From Macrotrachela quadricornifera (taxonomy: Eukaryota; Rotifera; Eurotatoria; Philodinida; Philodinidae), in NCBI GenBank assembly GCA_022393335.1, contig JAJEKB010020044.1, forward strand, positions 144,284-208,283: 64,000 nt of DNA. The letters run 5' to 3'. Position 1 is the stretch's first letter. The number at the start of each line of letters is the position of its first letter. The notes beneath the pieces are model-generated. The model was not told the DNA's origin, ran no database searches, and was given only the letters and a program-made list of their open reading frames with translations. Shown here one piece after another: positions 1-11,465 of the stretch. The translations under genes were made by a program, and so were the position numbers.

Positions 1-104
1 GATGGAAAAATTATCCACTGTATTCCAACTACTTATTGTAGCTCCAATTCATGACAAGTTTTTTAACTTATTCTCGCTTTGCTAATAAAAATTCTTGGCT
101 TTAG

Positions 105-2096
105 ATTGGCAGTACGACCTATTCGAGCTAAAGTTGATGAAGCATATCGAATTCTTCATCAACTTTGTGACGTGTTAGAGAGAAAATCTGACGGTCTGTA
201 TGATCCAAATCCACATGATCTACTGGTATCTGAATCAAACCAACTTTTGGATGGCTTAAAAACATTGTTTAACAAGAGTGACGAAAATGAACAGGTTTGT
301 CTCATGACGATAGCTCCATAGCAATGGAGCCGGAAAAAAACTGAAAAATGGTAAGGACTTTATGCGGAACACATACAATCAAAGATGTCAATTTTTTTTA
401 TTAATTGATTATAAGTTTTTCGTCTATTTTCAGGTTCCAGTCGAAACAAATTCAGGCCCGTCGATCACTCATTCTGCGAAATAATCAAGATGTCCTTGCT
501 TATCCGCGGTGTTTACGAGGAAATCCGCATCTGTCAGATGCGTCAATCGATGCTGTTGTTTAATTTTATTGTGAAGACGGCATAAGTCGTGTCTCATCGA
601 ATTCCAAGGATACAATTCAGGTCAACAAGAAGCGCGTTCCTGTTAGATTTATGGAAATGACAATTTTGAACGCCTTTCGGATATTCAACGAGCGATTTCC
701 TGGTGTTATTGCTAGGTCGACTTTTTATTTACTTCGGCCTCGAACAGTGAAAATTGCCTCATCACATGAAACATGCATGTGTATAATACTTGAAAACATG
801 AATCTTTTGCTGACGGTTTGTATCTGTTGTACATTGATCTGAATGTAGTTTTCCATTGATTATAGGCTTGGAATCATTACTGTCTAAAGTATTTCAAGAA
901 AGCACCCGGGAACAATATCGACAAATTCAATATGAAAGTCCTTGTCACTCGAATGGTGTGCACTGTCGAAACAGAAGAATGTTTTTCTGAAATATGTCCT
1001 CAGTGTTCAAGACAAAGTCTCATGGATGTTCTCATCAAGAGTTACGACGTCGATTGGGATGATGAATGTTCCTAGACATTATGGAAGAAGATGGACAATA
1101 AGTTTGATCTTCAAGAAGTGGTTTCTTCAGTGGAATCTCTTCTCACAGAGATTGAAACAAGATGGCCGGCATTTCTACTTCATACGTATTGCAATTGACA
1201 ACAACGTGAATATATAAAGGAACTGCGTGTCCAATCCTCGAATCAAACTTTCATTGTGGCTCAAATCGACTTTTCAATGAATTATACACTTGTTCGACAA
1301 CGTGAAGTTCAACAAGGCTTCTTCAGTCAGCACCAAGCCTCTCTCTTTACCATTCATTTGACAATTGGACGAGACCATCGGAACTTAGCAATCATTAGCG
1401 ATTGTATGGAACACACAACATCCTTCGTTCACTGTTCTCAAAAAATCCTCGTTGAATTTATAAAGAAAAATTTCCCGTTAGTAAATAAGATTAACTACGT
1501 TAGGTGAGTATTGTCCATCTCACATGCAGGACAGTGTTTGAGACAAAAATATACTGAACAACTTTTCGCCATTGTTTTAGTGACGTGTCAGTGGGCATTT
1601 TAAGAACAATGCCAGTATTTTAAATCTGGTTCATCATAAGGCTGATTTTGGTATGGATACATGGTGGACATTTACAGCCAGCGGCCATGGTAAGGCAGCT
1701 GGAGATGGTATTGGTGCTGTATTAAAATCAACTGCCCGACGTGTCACACTCTCCAAAAATAATCTTCTGTCAGCACCTAAGGATTTTTATGAGTTCTCAC
1801 GACAACAACAATTGGAAGCAGCCGATACATCTAGTAAAGCTTATCCTGGTATTGAAGTCTTCTTTCTCGATGCAAAAGAAATTGAAAAAACCAAAGCTAA
1901 CGTCCTTAAAGCAAGAAGGGAACAAATCAAAACCTTAAGTAAAGCAAATTTTTTTTTCTTCTTCTAACAATAACGACTTATCTGTAAAGGAACAATCCAA
2001 GGTATTCGTGCTTTACACGAATTTCAGCCTGTCAACAGCAACACTATTCAATGCCGACCAACATCATCTTCAAAGAAAATCAAAAGATTTTCATTT
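105..2096 (+). pseudogene. Decayed copy of an unnamed invertebrate repeat-type protein family (HGK...DGIGA motif)
   Basis: Pieces of one protein lie in order on the plus strand: exon 105-294, exon from about 436 to 840, a block of about 1000-1503, exon 1581-1940 and a short last exon ending near 2096. Recognisable stretches are FYLLRPRTVKI, DFSMNY, HHKADFG, then WWTFTASGHGKAAGDGIGA followed by LKSTARR. From memory, this order is typical of a large unnamed family found in cnidarians, arthropods and other invertebrates, which behaves like a dispersed repeat; I cannot name its function. The copy is dead: in-frame stops TAA 561-563, TAG 1073-1075 and TGA 1196-1198, and a frame change between about 1594 and 1650. 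Splice sites still look usable (donor after 294 and 1503, acceptor before 1581). The N-terminal part probably lies beyond the left edge of the window. Confidence 0.65.
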
Positions 2097-2110
2097 CAAT
2101 GATGTTCGTT

Positions 2111-3531
2111 TGGAGCTGTGTTTGTTTATTCCGAACAGCAAAAGATAATTAACTTTGAAAAAAATGAGAAAGGGAGAAAAAGTTGATAATTATCGATTAT
2201 CTTCAGATTTTCTTAGCATATTCCTAAAAAATTGCCTATAACTTCATCATTTCATTAGATATTATGCTTTTTTTCTTTACCAAACATCTCTCTTATCGTG
2301 CTTGTATCCTTCTGAGAGAGAAAAAACGATAAAAATGCTCAATTCGAACGTTCAGAGATCATTTACCAGCATGGGAGCTAGTGCACGAAATATACATATA
2401 CATGTTCCGAGAAAATGACCTAGAATCTTATGATTTCGACAAAAAGTGTTTCTTTTTTGTCGACCAATAACGTTTTCTAGAGCGTTTTGATCCTTCTATC
2501 GAAAAAAAATCGAAAAAAAATACTTTTCCAAAACCGTGGTAGGATACCCATGGATCTATCCATATACAAACGATAATTTTAAACAGATTCAACAATTTTT
2601 TACAGTCATCTTCCGGACATATGTATTCAATTGAATAAAAGAATAATGTCGGAAGTACAATGCTTTTATGATAGACATAGAGTGCCACTGTTAATCTATT
2701 GACATTGAAGCAGAAAAAGATGCTCGAAGGAACATTAAAAAAAATCAAACTAGATTGTATCTTCCTATAATACACATTTACTCAAGAGGATTTTCGAGAA
2801 GAAGAAAAAGCTCATATTACTTAACACACAATATATACATACACAAATAAGTCTAGAATATGAAACATTAATTATTACTTCTTTTTTTCTAGATAAATTT
2901 ATATATTTGCACTTTGGTTCTTGAAATAGGGTGTAACATTGCACTGTATCTAGTGAAATAAAGTGCTACATTTCACTTTACTTCGAATTCGCATTCGGAA
3001 CGCTGCTGCTGGACATTTTCTTCGATTATCAAATTCTACTAATAATATAACTAGTAAAACAAGTACTTATTCATGTCCAACATGTAACCTAGAATAGAAA
3101 GAGGATGATGTTGATAGCATATTAAAATCATCAAAAGTAAATGATGAATATGATGCTCGACAATTCGAAACAACTCAGTATATAAAAAGATAACAGAATT
3201 TTCTTCGTTTAACTATTATTTTCAACTACTTTTTGCACAGGTTTATTAATAAACATTGTATTGAAATGTTACTATAATATACTACTATGTTCTCTATAGC
3301 ATAGCGTGACATCTATATATTGTGGACTTAGAAGAGAAAGGAAAAAAGAAAAAAACTGATTAGTTAAAATTTAGACTTATTGGCTCTACAGAACGAAAAA
3401 AAATGGTAAAATGGTAGATTGAATATGGCAGAAGCACATATTAAATTGCAATTAACTTTAGCTATCTTTGTTTATTCCATTATATATTGTTTGACCATTT
3501 CTATCTTTCAGATTTATTGTATTTTGTAAAA
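2111..3531. other. Intergenic, no gene seen
   Basis: AT-rich sequence with scattered stops in all frames. The longest open frame (minus strand, 2428-2775) has low-complexity composition and no recognisable motif. An AG preceded by a pyrimidine run at about 3510 could be a cis- or trans-splice acceptor for the gene starting at 3532. Confidence 0.5.
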
Positions 3532-4401
3532 ATGTCTCGTGAACGTACTCTTAAAAACAAAATTATTTCTATTATTTCTTTTTATGTTTCAAAACAATGT
3601 CCAGCTTATGATGAATTAAAACAAGCCATTGATGATATTGCTGATGATAAATTCAGGGAAATAATGAATCAAGAACCACAATCAATTAGTGAACAGATTC
3701 ATCATTTAGTTGATGACATCTTTTTCTTCATTAATGATCATTATCAAATTGATCATGCACAAGGTGAACAACTAGATCGTTTAATGGATAAAATCAAAAA
3801 AATTGTTATCGATATGTTAATCGAAAATGAAAATATGAAAACTGAAATTTCAAATATACAGATTGAAACTGGATCTCTCCGACAAGAAATTCAAGTTTTA
3901 CAAAGCGAAAGATATGAAGCAATTAAACGTAGAATGATTGGGGAAATTTTAGGACCAATAGTTCAAGAAATTCGAGGTACAATGATGGATGACAATGTTC
4001 CAAATCATTATTATTGTAAATTAATGATTATTGCTTGTTTATTACATGAAAAAGGTGAAACCATCTCATGGGAAGTTACAAATTTCAATCGGATGAATCA
4101 TCCAGTACAGTTTAATGTTAATGAATTTAGTAAAATGGAATATATCATTAAAAATAAAAGTGATTCGTTAAATATTGATTATATTACTCTCTTGGAACTC
4201 ATCTTAAAGAAATTCGATCGCAATGAATTGGAGCACGATTATATTAAAAATTTTTTTACAAATCGTTCACGTAGTCAAGCATCATTTAGTGAATATTTGG
4301 TATCACTTGGTATCAAAGATGCATTAAGTACCAATGAAAAGATTTGTTTACATGTATTATTCCAACACCATTTCGTCGATTATTATTATGCTGGTCAATA
4401 A
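3532..4401 (+). CDS. Intronless orphan protein, 289 aa, with central coiled coil
   Basis: I do not recognise this protein. The open frame extends upstream to 3487, but the ATG at 3532 (MSRERTLKNK) follows a splice-acceptor-like tract and is the better start. The protein is hydrophilic and mostly helical by composition. A region near residues 95-150 rich in E, K, I and L suggests a short coiled coil. There is no signal peptide or membrane segment. The C-terminal half has a compact globular look (SFSEYLVSLGIKDALS, then a His/Tyr-rich end). It is a single uninterrupted frame in a region where true genes usually have introns, so it may be retro-derived, transferred or lineage-specific. It sits just upstream of a broken TIR gene on the same strand; any link is speculation. 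Confidence 0.6.
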   Translation: MSRERTLKNKIISIISFYVSKQCPAYDELKQAIDDIADDKFREIMNQEPQSISEQIHHLVDDIFFFINDHYQIDHAQGEQLDRLMDKIKKIVIDMLIENENMKTEISNIQIETGSLRQEIQVLQSERYEAIKRRMIGEILGPIVQEIRGTMMDDNVPNHYYCKLMIIACLLHEKGETISWEVTNFNRMNHPVQFNVNEFSKMEYIIKNKSDSLNIDYITLLELILKKFDRNELEHDYIKNFFTNRSRSQASFSEYLVSLGIKDALSTNEKICLHVLFQHHFVDYYYAGQ

Positions 4402-4725
4402 AAAATCAACAAGTAACGCTCGTCTGAAGACTCGCTCAGCTCTTTCTCGTAGAAATCGTGTTTCTAAATTACCGTCAAGCTATTCATTTATAAAATTTTA
4501 AAAAATCGAAGTCAGATTCAAGTTCCTGGACATTAACGGCCGTTGATCAAACTTCATAAAAAAAACTTTTTTTTGTAAAAAAAAGTGATCCTTTGTGTAA
4601 AAAATTGATTCTCAAAAAAATTTAAAAAAACTAACATCAGATTCGAGTTCCTCGACCCAAATTAGCCTTTGGATAAGTTTTATAGAAAATATGAATAAAA
4701 TGTTTTTTTGACCTTTTGCGGACAT

Positions 4726-4763
4726 GCAAGCAAACAAGCAAGCAAGCAAGCAAGCAAGCAAAC
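4726..4763. repeat. AAGC tetranucleotide microsatellite
   Basis: About nine tandem copies of GCAA/AAGC with two CAAA variants. It creates spurious open frames on both strands. Confidence 0.9.
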
Positions 4764-5198
4764 AATTCATGTTTCTAAGACTCTTCTCTACGAGAAAGAG
4801 AATAAGATACATATGGTTTTTTATTTTAATTTAGTAGACATTTGTTTTTTTTTGTTACTATTAGGGCTTATTTATGTTTTATTGAACAAGTTTATCATAT
4901 TTTGATTGAAAACAAGCTGTTGTGTAGGCTGAACTACTTTTTTCTGTTTATTTTGTTGGATTTCATTTATCTTGAATAAACATCATTTGATTCTTTACTT
5001 AAAAAATCCTTATTCAATTGATTTATATCGATAAATATATTTAGTGAATACGTTGATCGTAGTACTGATTTGTCAATGAAATCATCAGTTTTTATGAAAT
5101 AATTTTTTTTATTAATTATATAATAGTCGCAAAATCAAGATGTGAAAAGAGTAATTATAAATATGATATTATGTTATACTTTTCAAGTTCAGATATAG

Positions 5199-5908
5199 AT
5201 GTTTTCGTATTTACAATCAACTAATCAAAATAATTTTCCAGTTTGGATTGATCAAGATGAAACATTTGATACATCAATGAATGAAAAATATGAAATAATC
5301 GATGAATGTGAATATATTCTTCTATGTATGTCGGAAATATAAACAAAACAGTTCTTATAGAAATGAAGCATTTTATGGGTTTGAACGTCAATATCAAATA
5401 ATTCCTATTATGTTAACATCTAGTTATCGTCCAGATGGTTGATTAAATCGTATAACTAGTGGAACAATTAATATTGATTTTACAAAATTTGATTTTGAGT
5501 TACCACAAATGAAATTAAAAAATGAAATTGATCTTCGAAGAAAATATATTAAAATAAATTAAAAAACTGATTCGATAGTAATTCTAACAAACAAATAAAT
5601 ATTTTATTTCGAATTTTCTAATTAATTTTGTATTTATTTCTAGTGAATATTCATTTGAGATTGATCAATGGACAACTGATGATGTTAAATTATTTCTAAT
5701 ATCAAAAAATCTTAATTCTCTTTTATCAATATTGTGTGAAATGAATGGAAAATCTTTACATGAATTATATAAAATGTGTTTATCTAATCATGAATCAATG
5801 TTTCATACATTACAACGAGAAATTTCAATATTAAATATAAATAATCAATCATTAACACTTCTTATTTATCTTCGTTTTTTAAATGAAATTCAAAAATATA
5901 TTCCATAA
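5199..5908 (+). pseudogene. Broken TIR-domain protein with C-terminal SAM-like helical domain
   Basis: The first part reads WIDQDE, then ECEYILLCMSE, SYRNEAFYGFERQYQIIPIM, SYRPDG and IDFTKFDFELP, the usual order of the second half of a bdelloid-type TIR domain. After a gap (acceptor at about 5642) comes FEIDQWTTDDVKLFLISKNL, then MNGKSLHELYKM and LLIYLRFLNEI, typical of the SAM-like domain that follows such TIR modules. Intact relatives would act in innate immune or NAD-linked signalling; this copy cannot. A frameshift lies near 5340, TGA replaces a Trp-type codon at 5440-5442, and the N-terminal TIR strand and loop (box 1) are missing. Domain calls come from memory of the family, not from a search. 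Confidence 0.6.
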
Positions 5909-6059
5909 TTTGCTATTAATCAAAAATAATATTAAAAAGAAACATGTTTTCAATTTTCATAAAGGAAAAGTTCAGAATCAAAAACAAAATTTAATAAGAA
6001 ATAATCATTTTCTTTTCTTCAAAATTGAATTTGTTTTATCTTGAAAATAACTACTTGTT

Positions 6060-6521
6060 GCTGTTGTTATTGATAATTCTCTTTTACGTTTTAAACCATC
6101 ATTTTTAAATTGATCATTTTTTTTCTTCATCTAATTTTGAACCAAATAAACAAGTTATTGTTAAAAGTCTATCTAATTTATACGTATCATATTTTATTTT
6201 CGTCATTTCAATTTTTTTTAACATATCTTCTTTAGTTCGTGGCATTATTAATGACATTTGTTTTAAAGCTTTTTCACTTAATATTGTTGAATATTTAATA
6301 TTATACTGAGATGATATTAATTTAAGTTCATCTTTAAATTTCATAAGACATGCATCAACAAGACGATTACGTGTAGAATTTTCTGATATTGTTGATGATA
6401 CATTTGGATTTTCTTTTTTTATACAAACTGATAATGTTATTGAAATAGAAAATATTGTTGTTTTACCAAGACGAATATATGCACTTGCTGTACCATATGT
6501 ATGATATAGGGAAAATTCCAA
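6060..6521 (-). pseudogene. Fragment of BLM-type RecQ helicase: end of RQC plus HRDC domain
   Basis: A 135-residue minus-strand frame (6114-6521) begins with AYIRLGKT, which resembles the end of the RQC winged-helix region of BLM. It runs on into NRLVDACLMKF, KYSTILSEKALKQM and EDMLKKIEMTKIKYDTY, which fit the HRDC domain. A basic tail (LKRKREL, then SYFQDK and KKRK) follows in another frame: a one-base change in the A-run near 6114-6121 breaks it, and that tail ends at about 6010. The helicase core is absent. Upstream of 6521 the similarity stops at a small inverted repeat (AATTCCAATCATAGTTGGAA). I read this as a relic of a duplication or rearrangement of the bloom gene; the match is from family memory and moderate. 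Confidence 0.5.
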
Positions 6522-6805
6522 TCATAGTTGGAATTTACCACATATGTATTATATGTTATATGGACATTTCCTTTTTCTTTTCCTTTACATGGTTTTATCC
6601 TTTTCATCATACATATATATATATCGTTTCTATATATGTTGTTTGTTAGTTAGTTTCTTCTCCGTTCTTTTTCTTGTTTCCTCTCTACTATCTGTAGTTC
6701 AAAATTTTGAAAAACCGACACCACCAATCGATTCGCCGACCCCAAAAACCTATGTATCGAATTTTTCTTAGAACTACTGGTGGGTTTTCATTGGTTTAGT
6801 GAATG
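6522..6805. other. Short spacer between helicase relic and hAT element
   Basis: Pyrimidine-rich on the plus strand with a TA-rich stretch near 6611-6625. No coding signal that I can support. Confidence 0.5.
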
Positions 6806-6813
6806 CTGAATTC
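6806..6813. repeat. 8-bp target site duplication, left copy (CTGAATTC)
   Basis: CTGAATTC directly precedes the left end of the hAT element and is repeated exactly at 12763-12770. An 8-bp duplication is the signature of hAT insertion. Confidence 0.9.
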
Positions 6814-6837
6814 TAGGCATGCACCAATACCAAAACT
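6814..6837 (+). repeat. hAT left terminal inverted repeat
   Basis: Begins TAGGCATGCACCAATACC and continues to CAAAACT. Pairs with 12739-12762 with one mismatch at the third base. Confidence 0.9.
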
Positions 6838-7651
6838 AGTTTTGATGTCAGTTTTGATATGGTTTTGGTTTCGACAGTATTGGTTTTGGAAAAGTTTTGG
6901 TTTGTTTTGGGTTTTGAAATATTCTTGAAAAAATCTCTTTTGAACCATTAAACGATCATTGACACTATTATTATTTTTCTCTTTGTCAAGATCATAGATG
7001 ACTCGCAATTAGTTTAAAATAGTGATCTTAAAATGTAGAAATTTCTTTGTAGAAAAGTCAAAATCATAGCATTACCATGAATGCTAAAATCAATGCTTTT
7101 AATTTGTTGAGATTTTATTAAGATTTCACAAAGTTCTTATTGTAATTAATTTAAATTTATGCGATATTTTGTTGTTAATTCACAATCAAGAATGCACACT
7201 GTTGAATAATAAATATTTCAAATATTAGAAACTCTATGTATATCTTATTCCAAGTAAGTACTTTTATTCGTTAATAAATGGAGATCTCAGTATGACGGTG
7301 CCATCTATAGAAAGACGAAATCGCTTTTCGAAATAAAAAGGAAACATAATTTTAAAAATTTTCATTTTTCGTAACTGTTAGTTTCTGCAAAATTATATTT
7401 TAAAAATTATTTTGAAAAAACATACCTCTTTTCTTCATTCAAAATTTGGTACGAGATTGGACTATTCAAATATATTAACACTTTTCGCCTACAACCGAAA
7501 ATTAAAAATTTGAATTCATCATAATTCTACTGATTTATTTCCAGCATAGACGTGGTAGAGCCTTATTAATTATCGTGGTCTTTCGAACAATATTCATCGT
7601 CGTAAAAAAAATTAATCATTATTTAGTACAAATACTTCAAAATAATTAATC

Positions 7652-10092
7652 ATGGATGAAGAAAACACCAATATACATCATTCAATCAATACAAGCAGCA
7701 TGGATATCGATCAAACAAATAATAATAATGATACCAATATTTGGAATTATATGGAAAAACAAAAAAATGAAAAAGCAAAATGCGTTTGTGGTGTTATTCT
7801 AAGTCGTAAAAATGGTGCAGCAACAGGATTGCGAAAGCATTTATATCAAGTTCATAAACTTCAAGCATTTGGAGTAACATCAACAAAATTTCGTTCAAAA
7901 TCTTGTCAAATTTCACCTGAACAAAAGAAAAAAATTGATTCATTAATTATCAAATGCATTATTGAAGATGGTCGAAGTTTTAGTGATATGAGTCAATCAG
8001 GTATACTAAAAGTGTTCGATCATTTATTGGAAGGTAAGAAATATACAATTCATTGGATTATTTTTATAGCATTTGTACATAGGATATGTGCCACCACATC
8101 GTCATACAATTCAACGTAATTTAAAACGATTAGAATCTGAATGCAAAGAATTATTAATTAAAGAATTATCAATTATTCAATCCGTAGGTGTAACCTGCGA
8201 TTTCTGGAGTGATAAACGTCTTAATTCATACATTTGTTTAACTGGTCATTATGTATCACCAAATAATGAATTTATTTCGAAGATTCTTTCCTTTACATCA
8301 TTTCATCAACGTCATTTTTCTTCCAACATTTCAATGATTATTAAAAATGAATTAAAAGAATTGAATGTATTCGAAAAAACACGTTCAGTTACAACTGATG
8401 GAGCTGCAAATATGCTGAAAGCAGTTGAAATGCCTGGTGGTGGTATAAAACAAATTTATTGTTAGTAATTTTATTTTTATTTTATTATGTATCCATATAA
8501 ATATTTATATTTAGGTGTTGCTCATCGACTTCACCTCGTAATTTGTAATGGTCTTGGATTTTGGATTCGTACAAAACGAGAATCATCTTCAGTTGTTCCT
8601 ACAACATCAAATAATACGGATGAAATTGATTCTGATGAAGAAGATTTAAGTGATGATATTCAAATTATTTCACAATCATTAACAGTTAATAGTTTTTCGA
8701 ATTCTATTACATCATCAAATCAATCATTAGTTACAACAAATCAAAATTTTAATATTAATTATGATGATATTATTATGAATGAAACATCAACTGATGAAGA
8801 ATTAGATGAATTATCTATGGATATTATGGATAATTGGTCAATCGATCTTATTGAATATGTGGATCCATCTACTTGTGATGCAATACATCAACATGTTGGT
8901 GAAGTAATGAAAAAGTGTCGATCATTCGTGAAATTAATTAATAAATCTTCAATTTTAATGAACCATGTATCTAATCTTAAAAAACATTTTGAAATTAATC
9001 GTTCTCTTCAATTAGATTGCAAAAGCCGTTGGAATTCATCATATCATTTAGTTGAAGGAATGTTAATGTACAAAAAAATTATTTACAAAATTAATAGTGA
9101 AAAATATGATATTGGTCTTAACAAAAAACAAACAACAAAACTTTCTTCAATAGAATTAAACCAAGATGATTGGAAGATGTTAGAATTAATTGAATTTGTT
9201 TTAAAACCTGTTGTACATGCAACAGAACTTGTTAGTGGTAGTAAATATCCAACTATTGGTCTTAGTTATTTTGCTATTTTTCAAATTCGAGAATTTCTTG
9301 AAGATGTTGATGATCATACTGTTAACGATTGGAAAATATTATATTATTTAAAATCGTCATTATCAAAACAAGTTCAAAAATATTTTTTCGATAATTATAC
9401 ACAATTGAAAATCATGAAGGTAGGCTTTTTATTAGTATTTTATTCAATGAAAAATTTGCTTTATATTTTAAGATACATTCATACTTTGATCCAATTGGAT
9501 ATGGTTGTTTAACAAGAAGAGAACAACGAGAATGTGAAAGTAATATTGTCGAAATGAATGCACAACTTGCTAATGAAGAAGTTGTCGATGAAACTGATAT
9601 TAATCAAATACAATCACAAACCAACAGTCAACGAAGAGTCGAACAATCAAAATCTTCAGCGATGACTAAATTTATACATTCTATTGGTAAAACATTTACA
9701 GTTTCATCATCATCTGCTATTACATCAAATAAAAAGAAATTAATGGAAGAAATATCTGTATATAGATCTTTAGCTCAGCGAGAATATAATAGTATTATTC
9801 ATGATGAAAAATATCCAAATGCTGTATGATTTATGAGATTTTTTAAATTTTGAAATCAATTATTTTTTCGATCTTTTAGATGAACTTCTGGAACGTACAT
9901 CGAATTCAATTGAAGAACTTGTACAAATTGGCTAGTTATCATCTTGTAACTTCAGCAACTTCTGTTGCATCGGAAAGTGCATTCAGTACAGCATCATATT
10001 TATTACGTAAACAACGATCTCGATTAACACCTCAGAATTTGTCTTCTTCTATGTTTTTAAAAGACAAAATCGATAATGAATTTAATATGTAA
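7652..10092 (+). CDS. hAT-family transposase, five exons, apparently intact (742 aa)
   Basis: Exons 7652-8033, 8083-8460, 8515-9419, 9473-9823 and 9880-10092 join in phase with GT-AG introns of about 50-56 bases, giving 742 residues without a stop. A BED-type zinc finger lies near residues 31-68 (Cys44, Cys46, His63, His68). The RNase H-like core shows VTCDFWSD (Asp167), TTDGAANM (Asp233) and CVAHRLHL (Cys254-His257). A long acidic low-complexity insert follows, then the C-terminal hAT dimerisation region in the last exon (YKLASYHLVTSATSVASES, then RSRLTPQ). The enzyme would excise and reinsert the surrounding element by binding its inverted ends. The start is the first ATG of the open frame. 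The catalytic Glu expected after the insertion domain was not assigned. Confidence 0.9.
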
Positions 10093-10575
10093 AAAGTTAG
10101 GTTGTATAGTACTCAAAATGACTGTTTGTTGTATTTATTTGTACAGAATTCATTACTAAAGGCTATTTTTTTCCGTCAGTGTTTTTTTTGTGATCGTGCT
10201 TTTATTATCATTTATATTTATATGAAGAGTGTGTTTTGTTGCTTATGTATAAATGTCAACCACGATAACCACTTATTGATATTGAAAGAATAAAAGAATG
10301 ATGTATGATCCATGTAACAAGCTCTTTATAAAAATAAACTAAATATGATAGATATTGAAGATTACATAGAAATAAAATATCATACAATCACTTTTTTCAT
10401 ATGACCCTCCTTACAGTCGAGGGAATATAAAATATAAAAATTCAACAAATCTTCCTGAAAAAAACAATTTCAATCTGATTTAGTTGAACCTTAAACAATC
10501 GCATCAATATCTTGATTAATATCATCAGTTGGATTTACATGGATTGCATATAAACAACATGAATATAAGAAGGAA
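10093..10575. other. Element-internal spacer 3' of the transposase
   Basis: AT-rich, with an AATAAA-like signal near 10288. No reading frame that continues the transporter fragment upstream was found here, so the N-terminal half of that protein appears to be absent. Confidence 0.5.
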
Positions 10576-11465
10576 ATGAAGATGGATAAAATTCGTGTAT
10601 ATCAATCAGTTGCAAAAGAAGAAATAAATATTGAATCAAAATCTAAAAGATTATTTAATAAAGCTAAATTTTGGAGAACATGTAGTCCAACAACATGTGG
10701 ACAAGGTCATTTTCAATATGGATTTATATTAATTATACTTTTATTATTTTATAATTTTTTTTTGGTAAGTTTTAATTTTGCTAAGAATGAATTTTCTTTT
10801 TTAAATATTTTTTTTATAGGTGGAATGGAACAAGGTTTTACAAAATTTTTCTTATATATAGTGAAGAAGAACAAATAAATTTAAATAAAAAATATGGTAT
10901 TTATTCATTGGTATTTTATTGGTTATCAATGTTAATTGGACGAATATTATATATATATTTAACTGTTGTATGGATAACTCCTCAATTATGGTTAACAATA
11001 TCAGCATTATTATGTTTATTAACATATATATTTTGGATAATATTTATTTGGTATATTGATTTAGCACATTTATCTATATTTATTTTAGTAACAATACATG
11101 ATTTATCAATATCATCATCTCCAACAACAATAATTGATTGTATAAAACAATTTTTAAGTTTATATCCAATTGAATTAACATTTATATTATCATCAAATGC
11201 AACTGGTGGAATTGCATTTGGATTAACAACTGGTTATTTCATTTATCATTATGGTTCAATACATTTATTTACTATTTTATTTATTCTTTCGATATTATAT
11301 TCAATATTTTATTTTTTATCATCAATTATTCAATTTAATTATTCGAAACGAGAAAATAAAAAGAGAAATCAAACAAATATTCATCAAGATACGATATTAC
11401 AAACTTTTATTCAGCATTATCAACAAGTTGATTATTTTCCAACAATGAAATATATCGATCAATAA
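10576..11465 (+). pseudogene. C-terminal half of an MFSD4/NaGLT1-like sugar transporter carried inside the hAT element
   Basis: A hydrophobic protein with about six membrane segments reads FQYGFILIILLLFYNFFLV, then GGMEQGFTKFF, NLNKKYGIYSLVFYWLSMLI, GRILYIY, CIKQFLSLYPIELTF and ATGGIAFGLTTGYFIYHYG. The order matches helices 7-12 of major facilitator proteins of the MFSD4/NaGLT1 type (sodium-linked glucose transporter) as I remember them. An intron-like GTAAG...ATAG of 55 bases sits at 10765-10819, but the frames on its two sides do not join. A second frame change occurs near 10862, before the 185-residue frame 10908-11465. With no N-terminal half and two frame breaks, it is probably a non-functional captured host gene fragment. 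Its position between transposase and right end makes it passenger DNA. Confidence 0.6.

Noticed and set aside
2428..2775. 115-residue minus-strand open frame
   Set aside because: Low-complexity Phe/Ser/Lys composition, no motif, no splice partners.
4612..4905. Open frames on both strands rich in Ala-Cys-Leu or Ala-Ser-Lys-Gln
   Set aside because: They are translations of the AAGC microsatellite.
8487..8514. Upstream ATG start for the third transposase exon
   Set aside because: This ATG lies in the intron; splicing 8460 to 8515 restores the conserved CVAHRLHL motif in phase.
10908..11465. Transporter frame as an independent intact gene
   Set aside because: It lacks the first half of the fold and begins inside a conserved segment that continues upstream in another frame.
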